This document shows, piece after piece, positions 49,001 to 49,583 of a DNA stretch of 64,000 nucleotides. The translations under genes and the position numbers were made by a program. The DNA is taken from the NCBI RefSeq assembly GCF_013520985.1, contig NZ_JACDTY010000005.1:248001-312000 (forward strand), given 5' to 3'. This stretch comes from Mesorhizobium neociceri (GTDB taxonomy: Bacteria; Pseudomonadota; Alphaproteobacteria; Rhizobiales; Rhizobiaceae). Each line of letters begins with the position of its first letter. The stretch's first letter is position 1. A model generated the notes under the pieces. That model saw nothing but the letters and a program-made list of their open reading frames with translations. It ran no database searches and had not been told where the DNA came from.

Positions 49001-49233
49001 GTGCTGCCGGACCTGCCGAATTGATATCGGGCATTCGCAATGGCGACATCGCCATCAAAGGCACGACCCTTGCCTGGACCAACTGGTCCGACCTCATCGG
49101 CGGCGTCGACAAGGTCGCGGTCAAGGTTTCGGACAAGACACCTTACGTCGATCTGGACGTGCTGCTCTTCGATGCCGATACAGGCCGGTTCGAAACGCAT
49201 GCCGACGCCGACGACGACATCGCGTTCCACTAG
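19027..49233 (+). CDS. Giant LEPR-XLL repetitive RTX-type surface/secreted protein (10,068 aa)
   Basis: One uninterrupted frame of 10,068 codons. The basic N-terminus lacks a classical signal peptide and carries the LEPR-XLL motif (FDPLEPRLLLNADL; LEPRLLL at residues 54-60), a short N-terminal domain known from very large repetitive bacterial proteins. Next come short Ca-binding-like repeats (GGAGNDTLKID). Residues about 900-3,100 hold six about 430-residue super-repeats. Bases about 28430-33600 hold alternating beta-helix-like repeats rich in Ala, Ser, Val and Gly. About 33600-41700 is adhesin-like beta sequence with a helical insertion (37830-38930). About 42400-43560 holds Calx-beta-like modules, and 44040-48590 RTX repeats with recurring LGDNG and GGxGxD. 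The last 200 residues are non-repetitive and may be the export or anchoring signal. A Ca-dependent adhesin or S-layer-like matrix protein is the best guess. Confidence 0.93.
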   Translation: MAFPFKSEGISGRPISHRRAKLSEILKAKLARLAKGSRVQRELADRVRLIFDPLEPRLLLNADLNVNLATDGPSVDHEILVRLLEEVQTVNNVATTIQQVQIIDQTDGGKVLAFGDLSTMNSIAITGGAGNDTLKIDEDSFGTHTLVPVISFNGAGGNDKVVFDSSANAAWMLSGNNAGSIDGAHVDVAFTGTENLKGADGNSDTFTIAAAGKLSGTMDGGFGGHDTIVYSGGLTASNATLGANGSGKVTFANPNGSTLAFENMEPFAVGGGVLVVDRSATVAAATNKNVTVQANGASSLRVIIDGANYDSVATSKVWLYLGDSANVTTLSSLPSDAGFSLMLDAGEEIAVNSTVSTTGSLGLSAEDINIGVSATISAQSMDFRAVDWARTSQDAAGIVSTLSATSATSATITITGKLTAVGAVQVSSHASNTVKAHGKAQSSLRTIAASLTDTSTVSLAATASLTGSTVSATADTDVDVDIIVTRVPIPNFLGLTEVVIPDSVLNLTSISTDLINEIKAVSPTNPTGAFSTASQAFTDALARGEIVEQDLETMAKNVVAGFSNSQVHSDVNVTNTTNVTVDAAAKIVQNGGTATGTAEVTLAASDNSLVRVSLQTEKDALLPTLSTIVVFSALDSDTLVQRTTGVTVGPATGVVSTHPTVIDADGNASIAAANSGEVRNEVVSDSVGSVTNEASEGTKALVRGVTVLAGGLGVTADSNTTYTSSSLDAENRVTGDTSAGIDESVVTAGAGGVSVAAADRSTMAAYAEPFQPNITPADAPAKKLIARVSVINEVLKNTTASVEQSTITSSGTVSVSAINATNIAAYAQSIPLEDDAADDLTDPLSAKKIMGGVLAANVVNGSTTASVSQSTVTTSNAADVKVSATDDTFIDATIFVNIDSRGKLGRLFKGGTKSTTGLEAMNIIGFTLGDGPTLNGNTLALQKATLDALIGTQFFQHETPVLVSANVTDSVVAAAGALLVSAMSKGVANTTVTNISKNTTDVGIVKAAAKNMAAVLANNQVNRLATATIDGGVTKKSVTAGGAINVSANDDSTVHSNIKITGSAEASSDGGLHSLERFVEDGLGVQLVSDRKLTDGLTVPLAYGTTVGLDYDLSTDGKKTPLDVNTGDIVLLSSPGSIGHLYKYVGLAPHHVDFKVADPVNDFTNETYWEEIPGEPGDVYTYLGADNPSLDLTKVDFTDKDLWKPDLDYSVITDKYNLRQASAGSTGIAIVLNDVRGGATALLTQATVHADTVTVSADSAGTIEANADVYNSAKGGGPFDQDKLMEQIAPKGAKGYIFKKLASAGGTKSQSAVVTTNLIQGETSAKIVDATVGTVADKVGAVTVHAENSSFINSENSTVATGEGAKKAAALQIANNTIGWERSNLLFNTLETLLGDVVDNIAEPVGAGDTQLREQHPFVVEASIASSSIVSDAALVVEAISSAKIVATADANASAAFEALAQASSSTLGIVISGNKVSSGATAKITGGTTNAVSVDVRAQDAASIEATTNLGADNKVENTLGTDVLNTIAGNVLDDIKYTTKSGTPAMILGDRVRVETPEVDLDEEGAVATGVQITTGDRVQKGGAIYRYVGGGTLTDLTGINFATNANWVKTTGEPGAVYEYMGADGTAVTLGTTNLTDFGLWKKINTEALLPAELVKTGLLAAGVSKKIVDGKSKALGGIFARNQINTTVDAELVSTSVTTTGAVSVTAKQSAKITAVDTSHFESLNDSGNASLAASGVSVANTILGSTTAAVTDSTIAKGTGAAASNDLTVSAVNEATIDATALSAAYAGGKAASFVLSFNAIGWEPQNIFFDAADTLIGSPEVSEALGGENPFQTSAFIKNSDVDIAGSIALSADTTAEISATTGSEAKQEWNNGFGVSAKYGASGMAAGVILASNKVSAGASAYIDNSGTTTRQVEADGSINVESSNAAKISADITVVSTALPENTLDALKGAVGRAADELGAGDYEFTTKSGVRTVEKDDKVRVALDYLTAEVDLDTKAPGDPLDIVHGDLVEKGGTIYRYLGADPITANTGIVLTDTATWKALDLNSGEVYKYIGETPLTNVNLGSHDPLVVDYSDTTKWQQLKTSDFEDIFFPNIGNVVTTNAKSIGLSIAYNDVRGDSQAYIKKATVDAAAGDVKVAAKGVSTITAYTTNTVSASGGSGIDGSGKVLGFSGQIATNVVLGKTTATVQDSTVTGGGDLDVTADNEARIDARMYSSGSSGATAAGVTLAYNSVGWDAQNLLFNTIDTLIGAPYISDQGFGDNIGAGATASILNSSVDVDGAIDVSALNNAQINATVSNAAVTDSAAIHGASGSSYGVIISSNKVSGVAKATIDNTGSTGKTIVAGDGVQVTANDSSGVYSNSKLVSDTTVSSDGGAAIIQETLNDLYDADYDTNPDDGLGTKIRTIKFGDRVRLSDDFTGNVVINLDQMLPPTKFPIKTDDAVQFEGADGEDGPIYRYIGDDDIIDLEALAAAGVNNLDPAEWIPIGGNDGSIYIYMGGTPAEMDLAATDFSNLGFWKEAPEATLLLQDLNLSAAPAKAVGGLIVMNDVRGGSNASIKNATVTSTAGDVQVVALESADISAKVDTSVSASGGSSVDWDGDSKTGAADTNPATTPGTTTPDPTTPETPADPKQETVKDKVLAINGTIATNIVQSSATATIENSDVTSGGDVDVAAQNVSSIVADTKSSAYSSGGDTVGVTMAFNSIGWQATNILFNGVDALLGDDLIADAFGGRNPAMTSASIIDSEIDADGAVSVTSDNKASIDASVSNEATSSATSISGTNGKAVGLIIASNKVASEATAKIDNSGSTSLEVNGASVEVSATDDASITSHGNLLALAEIKNDYGISVLANLAKTALGSYQFTTQSGVQTVNDGDLVYIDADKGDATAGETWVYDGPDGAIVDFSTEDFTGSEWSKYIVNDVIDWVNDNIVPSLAGGDAVGVGGMAIRNDIDSGASATINAATIIATGKVLVSALQTSAILADIKARVEVTGSAKGKSIAVNGVIATNNVVSHAKAYVTDSDISGADLGVTAESSADIDATIDADTIAKATAVGITLAFNTIGIAGQNFLFNTVDALVGTDLVDTIYGHDENAAIEAKIDNSKVDMTGAVTVSATASQKINSEISNYVKTLRGGAPNAVSVGGVFALNRVQMVVGASIEDSANIDADGALIVSASNTSEITSHVIAPVISINYTYGANPNGKSVSIGLVVSRNAVDATVSATIDNVADLNAGSVSVSASQAGKIDATAAAAAVSVAAGTGSGLAVGVAGTIAFNTILGAVDALIQDSDVSATGDVTVSATNTADIDAKIAAAAASLAGGFSANGTAIAVGIVLAFNYVGYAGSIEAPGVATPLKTEARIRHSTVGGNKVGVTATSNQTIDALTVAASVAVGISASGNGTAFSAGGVFAQNSIAADTTALIDGGTVVDDTSTITGGAGGIDVEALNTSQIHSFAAAATVAAAFASTNAKAFSIGLAVALNDIKGSVAAKADHAELSAGGAITVKADNHALIEAKGAAASMTVAFSGTSSIAISGAGAGLSNLIDVDTLASITNSSILDSASVSVEALSQSKITATVLAASAAVGGGGTTGIGASIGAAVAVNRIGDWTVTEAVDATSGRSLPTGNATLAADGTTGVRAFISNTDVASDGQVKVDAHSKQDIDALVAAGSVAIAGGGTTGFGVSVGGVYTLNFVAVATQAYITDTPNGGEISVGSIDVGALDESTIDVLAGAASVAAGMAGTNGVAMSIGFAMAQNKIQNNVAAYLKNIDEADASGAIEVSAENGAKIHATVATASISVAIGGTNGISFSGGGAVALNNIATDTNAFIEASTITDAGSVSVTAKASSTIKADTLAESLSLGVGGTVGGAASFGAAVAINEIGHGEADRDQVQAYVRGSSIEATGALTVDATSTEIIDALVAAGSAAIGAGSTGVGISGAGAGARNTIAVRTAAFLDDPDDQTGSIITVGSAAIGATDTSHITANVGAASLAAGFGATGVAVTIGVSIALNDIHNDTYAGVLDGQTLTSTSGDLSVKATQGATIDALSVAASIGIGIGASAGIAFSGAGATAKNTINDNTIATVVSSTLDSDGAVTVEAISTSAITAKIAALSLAVGASAGPGVGAAIGVSVALNQIGNWTVPVNPVKADGTPDPTRAPTFNAANSGGVSATIIDSGVTADDTLTVHAKAGQTIDALVIAGAVALGAGTVGVGVAGAGVYTENMIGVLTEASITGVSSNDKATIRAANVNVSAEDTSHITANAGAAAISAAIGSVGVGVSFGVAVAKNTIANDVDAYLDFADVAVTDIPVHNPTYTAGVETNVPTHAAAPGTITVSASEGATIDAITAAAAVAISGGAVSVSVAGGGAVALNTILGGTRAYATDSVLDAGGAIGFSASNTSAINAHVLAAAVGVAIGGVAVGASLGFGVALNNIGFKGDGTRSGVEVSAYLQDTNVDSYGALGVSSTSSQTIDANVAAASVALAAGGFAFSAAGAAAVTVNKVGVDAHAFIDGGTIKASDVTVQALDTSKIDAFAGAAAVAISIGFATGSSAVALGVALADNLIDNDVSAYAEDANITVTGDIPVQANGYIYTVPGAGPTFLPRVMPAYAANSGSMSITANENASLTARAIMASLAASTDLGVTVAGGGAVVTNTVSSTTGVRLEDSTLNINGSLTLSAHDVTTVVSTVDAISLAIGIFSLAAGGASATSNIGSIVSADVSGSNVKAGAVVIEAVATPKARSEAKGVNAGTAAVGVSLAKANVDTHVSAETSSTTFNVDSLRLAASQTLPSVGDTANAKAQGLAGGLIGVDATVTEAINTSTVMALIGTGTLITAARGVSVAAQNDSRQRADSNSAAYGLVAAGVTKAKAQSLQHVDNGVAVANTTAQVANGITINAGAMSISALGSDDNQATSSPGAGGLVGIAAAVADTTSNAVTQAVLGDNAQITLTKAATQLAGETAAAFTLYQGIAGRFAMTSDHLARANTVIVTSAYGVLSGSGAEADNNINSTSNVIVGDGAKVTAYAINATSLNRFDKPNIGDNVNGSTGGLVAGAGVSSDTHLTLNTKTLVKNNAQLKVIGSSLTAGEFTIAARNDIHFYENVSYKGGGLGSGIGASSKFDADNVFATVQIGTNTAVDSNVELNTVGEIDLKADTNADAELHVSVDNYGGVTVSVADATIDLSPTNSVLVGNGSHIKALSDVNVLVGMDANSNHDVYRVAVYSDTFAGSVIPIDHVVSDALLYQENLITIFAGALVETGGNVRLFADKSAFANMTSQGKAVNWASALAGAIDKALGGNAYAQFDGLAHTDSHAIVTVDGTVRTGLNRNIDITITAIGGTTANPTVTYSGAGSDSVTLGIDQAPLVSSYFDLIADAEAKKLEYSTNPDLVAFYNREIKRMVSELQFLGLVEVVPILDAQGHQVVINGVPQTGLLPVQKNVLTIHVKPILAEAGYININGDVLQGSGKLDAPGNVSVKITNNTTAFLDIQGIYIPENNGGVFFNGFQNEISKIDSAETDPAIVRGLLNGVIAGQNQANANDDNSDDQRGGEPVLVPGLVNLDITRTFGVAPVNTVLIKNTLIVDTSHNPWPGITVSGDIDAISASVTLDNSIGSGDITITGNIHSASLHVITAGMVVIDLPPGSVLNTGGDPYLAWKQITNPDGMGAATDADRDAELAKAPTSGIYASLISINAEYVNLNGLIQSGSSDYVLNIGADTIAEIDQIKKDIASGKIQPGKIMLKTAQYNEFKAYWDSDLGKIVIQEFRTPAGSITITGKLMNTGKGQIKALGAYVNVTVNNASNYDVLIKRIDVTERGLGTIILNDKSKRSDGGYTQTWYQTQIDGTVDVRVVDFKPVVGALGANGQPVATKQMVETGAVTLNTVAGQHNGSWDYVTQYNPQAGWRYGWSVATKTLESVTTTYGTSAWLGIDFLAADPANVVKTEYKLLEQPTLVPGSDYFYQSNVSDPYTHSSATITLSQTDPVPGDKWTTSTWYGKKTYYQKYTVERRTQTTATNSIKADLPVQISFIGYEEATVKINSTGSGKVIVDNGIYNDTGLTQIVSNTVIEASNDNSVVQGVRVALDGKQGIGTDERPLQIDLVDLYPEGYKGVSGQSTAYAYLTGHSANGDIYIKERTGDMSIKSVIADKGNVTLIGQAGIVVADTGPSTYLQGLVKGAKITLTADTYVDGQGALPAGAQGGVGNSTTHALQIDSGDGNDDKVNITAQGDIFVSETAGNMHLERLTTLGNVWIEVQNGSLLDSDDVSVKDKRTYDELKAGVWTDLQLTGTTGAQDKINATLLGYEMLKRGEYDTYWRLKASFDSVSGTVKLSDAERQYYEDTLSSADAAAAIATLEANRTAQYTNLSAIYAGYGSTYRPDIEAAYKQYWAYRDTQANPTAFDPNHQIVLTAGQSAAVEDKVSASGTAALQAQGAIDLRAEANDLNDAATDPLAGDVLESYIKSYIADHIGAYVDAGLQAYVDAHLQDALDSESDRLTADYADLDKMFGRLGQTQQDATLFMGADIKADYDQYWSYRNGQADPTKFDPEYVVAITGSELTTLTASLTTQGTLSGLSGSALSAYVADGIQTERDIRTAEYRKLNEQFGTLNETQNDAARTFGYRLLFAVGNKATDLTSTIKVWSEEELLNAFGSGLTKSVTDTEVVIESANIVGKNVEIHAKQNIGNVQAELQLDLGDGNQHIILTDDQRVALAAAERQDIVYVGGYETSPGVVASSYIASTVVNFTALAGGTQGTITGASNWPTGMFKAGDLLYIAGNTQNATEDNAYFTVVSVVGNVITVSLGPDQSFVTELGRTVALAKVVDDPTSTTERITRIIVNRREDVDLTVGELLTAKAGSAIYLGSESTIKLSNVIAGEGNANGDDIRIKTSGSLINAATSGVNLDGANILLEASKGHIGENGTPVTVTMRGTGGLIARAQNDVRITAPTSDLRLESVYSKSGNAYLTATDESIVDALPGSTATKVQAQHIWLNAAGSIGTSTNALEIDVTGTLSTDPTINATNRGTIIAVAGGSIFLTETHGDMNLRGIHSINEDVTLVANEGSIIDAELPDPNYNLSVPNSNNGQSPQTRALVLPKADVIGRNVNLTAHIGIGSVANELDIDSSASAAGTVSAHTDLESIYLIETAGDLILNEAGAGTANAAAFADAVAFITAVNGSILNGRTDGLANVVSRKTYLFASKSIGTSAKRLTTAVANLESWSYENDTWVENLGALEVGGVRAETSGVNAGGGAYIKASSPILITESSIAEQAELEFWAEDDLEGTHIGDDDLPDDITVAAGVTLEASLGDVRLLAGDDVHTNATSVIISPTKILIAGDYQASGVTDPDPGVGTYIELHGALQAPQIEIVGGLDKDSVLIDVAALRGDTFVHGGESEDLITVNKLPSMTTYLGQVVAAGANGLPAFGRNAAGRIIRDELTIDGEGGTDAVVVNIEGDADYVMNIHDSGAGDDGVDTLTIEGTNIADTFLFRKNFIAHMVPAGTDGYLPAVERINYDASSNGRVIVEGNEGNDRFYFDDNAAILTVDGGVGNDFFQVGQIFGSSRDQKVDADGKIDPNGAYAIISEEDRFATTETTLGYLSQGITVPAVLYGGSGEDMFVVYSNHADLRLEGEDDNDEFVIRAFALAEGVNVKVNGGNGDDVIQYNVNAPVNIDGGAGFDRVVVLGTELDDTFVITKDGVYGAGLTIKISNAEAMDVDGLEGDDTFYVLSTADDIVTTLIGGLGSDTFNVAGDVTQTVVSDDANGDSGTITHTVSSADPRFNGLFTPGIDLTTKGSTAVAVDIDDGLQVREDDATSVDSYMLTLPMAPVAGTIAYVTVSAAQASAQQRAKQGQTILVSLDGINFSEAVTVAFDGGNWAAGQRIYVKAISDSAEEGKTVVAISHSVINVDSNGVAQPLDNYAIPNVLVTVIDDDKPDAIISESGGSTSVFEGGASDDYTVVLSKAPAAGEIVTVTLTSSSDQVSLSRTTIKFGLVADIPNGIFAWNDAQTVLVSSPSDGTPENRIVATISNTVTSDKADGIYADVESQKVSVEVVDSDTAAVRIIETNDSTTVSQAGETDSYQIVLSTQPIAPVTVHITIDGQASVDLGTSPGVQQDATGYFVVFDGTNWDQPVTVNLVFDSAGQAPPEGIRVFSQQPHDLTRIGGPLFVEGGVGPEDRSLTPSVALPDEFNPQVVRQIEVDDGTDVDQLVVFSDTAQAPLTGVLTDTHISGLGMPSNPLSVDYNDGNPPVDVARGITYTNLQVVEVLLGVANDNFTIESTKDETLTVVHGGGGSDTLTVHNSIGPVVLFGDTSANGLRYSSTPGTPNGTAYSFLNTGNDIIDASGAHGVVVIDGGAGTDTLTGGHGTNFIAGGADADHIFGGTTGKNWIIGDSSFDVDYRNRTVIIDHDGVNAQGITETAGADIITGGDTGDVIIGDHGIITQVATVNGSTLVLVPGTLDMMLDRAVIKVETSNPSVGGDDQIDAGKGPNIVFGGFGADIIKSTGGQDLVVGDNGSAEFANGLPTIVKTTSPEFGGADQITSAGGRNILVGGSAGDSIKVLGGSVLDIGDVVLGDNGMILFDAFGNVTSIESTDPIHYGDDVIETGAGDNIVIAGSGNDQVTSQGGDDVILGDNGKATFENNILIRIESAFADFAPLLGGVPVIIGYKDTIKAGSGRNVVFGGNGDDDITAGDGDSVILGDNGLAIFDATGLRVSVETTDIAYGGNDTITIASGNHVLMGGSFADKITAGGGNDVILGDNGIALYVGGKMSSVRSEWTEHDGIDDIHAGNGSHVVFGGGAGDKVMIGTGNSVVFGDSGYAEFDDSLPTLAYSIDTAKGGSDTITTGDGDNIVAGGAFGDIITTGNGSDVIFGDNARFEFIIASAPGLRVANLQRGFTISPLDGGNDLINSGGSNDVVAGGTGGDEIHAGAGNDRLFGDHALFDRALPNNQRVISIYITDADGAGNDKIYGDAGNDIIDGQQGNDRLFGGDGDDDITGGHNVVGGADGDDYIEGGAGEDVVLGDNGLIARKVVGGTDWRSTIWQLNPAVPGKAPSLMRDVIRFDLIDGVGGKDEVHGGDDDDRIFGQRGDDRMSGDNGIDEIVGGLGADHIEGGAGVDYLLGDEGQILRAFNADGSALLNSDGSWHRDVVLEEVATIVSMVALNSNTAVSRTNLASQLLGPDMLLLAGVYDPNNVQVVNGPAWNTKALGIDLEAAYNDFIDGGDGDDVMFGQRGDDTLLGGAGNDTIFGDRASNGSGFQTDLPKIVNAFRIIAVTDPTVNVAVPIDGLVVVPGVNLLPSELTNALPQIEIMPGAAGFLGEFSAKNTMLRGNGNHFQVFASVLADVTRLEDLAYGNDGIDGGSGNDSIFGDDGHITSIPETGLAVIDKEVAGLSVSMGDLLRDLSSLGFAKDALDTAPNAPVVSVTVGADWIVGGDGDDTIFGDTGTIVVPATALTLVGANLTEGALSLHNWLMDFQTVVADTSYTAHAAGEQVIADYGVKTGTTNATFVAGQSVLRPATHRLNIGNDYIRGGLGNDFVVGDHGVVVLPVVSAANSATLAGISTAELSTVNAALAAQDKTRTAALTAHISRDHAINANANKVGNWLFGNGLGYSLSVGNDQLYGDEGNDVLIGDVGLIEQPMLTIASTTSTTKSIADGLQNSFFKTIDRLYLGTISAAQARAEAWGVQSTLAASKAADWSKNGSVSSWLLDTLDKRQAQRPAADYIVLDSDYVDGGIGNDLVFGDMAAVIPIITNTTGAGMIQSMRVLPVGETAATLTATLRYVYNYGAYGPLHGVVTSDVNVRSSFLVDADWLIGNDGDDILYGLLGADYILGGNGNDQLSGGNGFDIVNGGTGTNIYAFDRTRDTVQAGGGTDVVRQSLDAGSASLVLGSSWVSPLMTRLGANARTAAATLDPTGLASVRVGAAPALATGISATPKVINTVAQALLRPTTDLNFIKGFDQTTLLGGDVVPFMRMALAPDAGDAGLFMAFAAAAPQAKKSAAGPAELISGIRNGDIAIKGTTLAWTNWSDLIGGVDKVAVKVSDKTPYVDLDVLLFDADTGRFETHADADDDIAFH
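19186..19206 (+). other. LEPR-XLL motif of the giant protein
   Basis: Encodes LEPRLLL at residues 54-60, preceded by a basic, helical N-terminus (AKLSEILKAKLARLAKGSR). The motif defines the LEPR-XLL N-terminal domain seen in very large repetitive proteins. Its position near the N-terminus without a Sec signal peptide makes it a candidate targeting signal; that function is not established. Confidence 0.85.
21796..28311 (+). repeat. Six long super-repeats (about 430 aa each) in the giant protein
   Basis: A recurring anchor of the type IGW-xx-NLLFN-xxDTLIG starts at 21796 (divergent copy), 23158, 24442, 25744, 27160 and 28231, giving spacings of 1362, 1284, 1302, 1416 and 1071 bases. Each unit ends with a compact module rich in Tyr and Trp (GD-V-x-GG-IYRY-G, W, VY-Y-G, WK) at about 22330-22650, 23640-23990, 24940-25320, 26230-26640 and, shortened, 27620-27830. 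The fifth interval is lengthened by a Pro/Thr-rich insertion (26845-26960), the last shortened by a reduced module. Confidence 0.8.
28430..33600 (+). repeat. Short alternating beta-helix-like repeats in the giant protein
   Basis: A tract of roughly 65-residue half-units and 130-residue full units. The pattern is an AAASVAVAxG stretch, then a GVGVSxGxAVAxNxI strand, then AxIxDSxV and VSVxAxxTSxIxA. Examples lie at 28860-29070, 29270-29510, 29660-29890, 30485-30690, 31255-31460 and 31800-31920. The alternation of small residues and the Asn ladder suggest a stacked right-handed beta-helix. Repeat count and fold are by-eye estimates. Confidence 0.7.
37830..38930 (+). other. Helical insertion domain with internal duplication in the giant protein
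   Basis: This stretch changes from beta-rich repeats to charged, probably helical sequence (LKASFDSVSGTVKLSDAERQ; LESYIKSYIADHIGAYVDAG). It contains an internal duplication: AYKQYWAYRDTQANPTAFDP near 38170 and DYDQYWSYRNGQADPTKFDP near 38608. Beta-helix sequence resumes after it. Function unknown. Confidence 0.65.
42409..43560 (+). other. Calx-beta-like modules in the giant protein
   Basis: Two to three tandem beta-sandwich-like modules with V-E-D-D starts and acidic ends (VTVIDDDKPDAIISESGGST; VEVVDSDTAAVRIIETNDST), and YTVVLSKAPAAGEIVTVTL in between. The pattern fits Calx-beta domains, which bind calcium in other proteins. They directly precede the RTX tract. Confidence 0.6.
44038..48590 (+). 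repeat. C-terminal RTX (hemolysin-type calcium-binding) tract of the giant protein
   Basis: Many GGxGxDxxx-type repeats (GGAGTDTLTGG, GDAGNDIIDGQQGNDRLFGG, GNDGDDILYGL) alternate with longer units of about 75 residues built around VILGDNG. The GDNG units occur repeatedly between about 44535 and 46080. Such repeats form calcium-bound parallel beta-rolls that fold outside the cell after export. The tract ends about 200 residues before the C-terminus. Confidence 0.85.
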
Positions 49234-49240
49234 ATCCGAA

Positions 49241-49276
49241 ATCCGGTTCATCAGCCTCTGGGCTGATGAACCGGAT
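49241..49276 (+). terminator. Perfect 16-base-stem hairpin after the giant gene
   Basis: ATCCGGTTCATCAGCC (49241-49256), loop TCTG, then its exact complement GGCTGATGAACCGGAT (49261-49276), seven bases after the stop codon. There is no long T-run after it, so it may be an imperfect terminator or an mRNA-stabilising stem. Confidence 0.65.
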
Positions 49277-49304
49277 CGACGATCTTTCGCTTACTCGTCT
49301 CTAG

Positions 49305-49431
49305 AGAGCGTTTCACCGTTTCACGGAAACGGCGAACCGCTCTATCTCTTTGTTTGACGCAATTCCGAAGGGAAAGCGCGACGCGCTTTTCCCGGGAAAG
49401 CGCTCACACTTTTCCTGGAATTGCTCTAGCG
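49305..49431. repeat. Rhizobial intergenic palindromic repeat (RIME-like)
   Basis: Two nested palindromic parts. The first is 49305-49343: AGAGCGTTTCACCGTTTC, spacer ACG, and its near-complement with two mismatches. The second is bounded by AATTCC and GGAATT (49361-49431), with GGAAAGCGC / GCGCTTTTCC arms inside. Elements of this type are scattered between genes in rhizobia (RIME and similar). Identification is from memory of the sequence style; copy number cannot be seen in one window. The rest of the 49234-49583 gap, apart from the hairpin at 49241, shows no gene. Confidence 0.7.
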
Positions 49432-49583
49432 CCGGCAAAGAAACGTGATCCGCATCGCGCGCCGAAACAAAGGCTGCAGCGCCCCTTGCGCGATCAAAAA
49501 GACCATAGCCGTCACACCAGCTTCATCGACCAGCCATAGCGTCATTCCGAGTTCTTTGCTGCAGTGCAAAACGGAGTCGGACG

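Noticed and set aside
49480..49583. Possible Pho box upstream of the phosphate transporter
   Set aside because: GTCAC/CTTCAT/GTCATT elements occur, but no pair matches CTGTCAT repeats with an 11-base period well enough.
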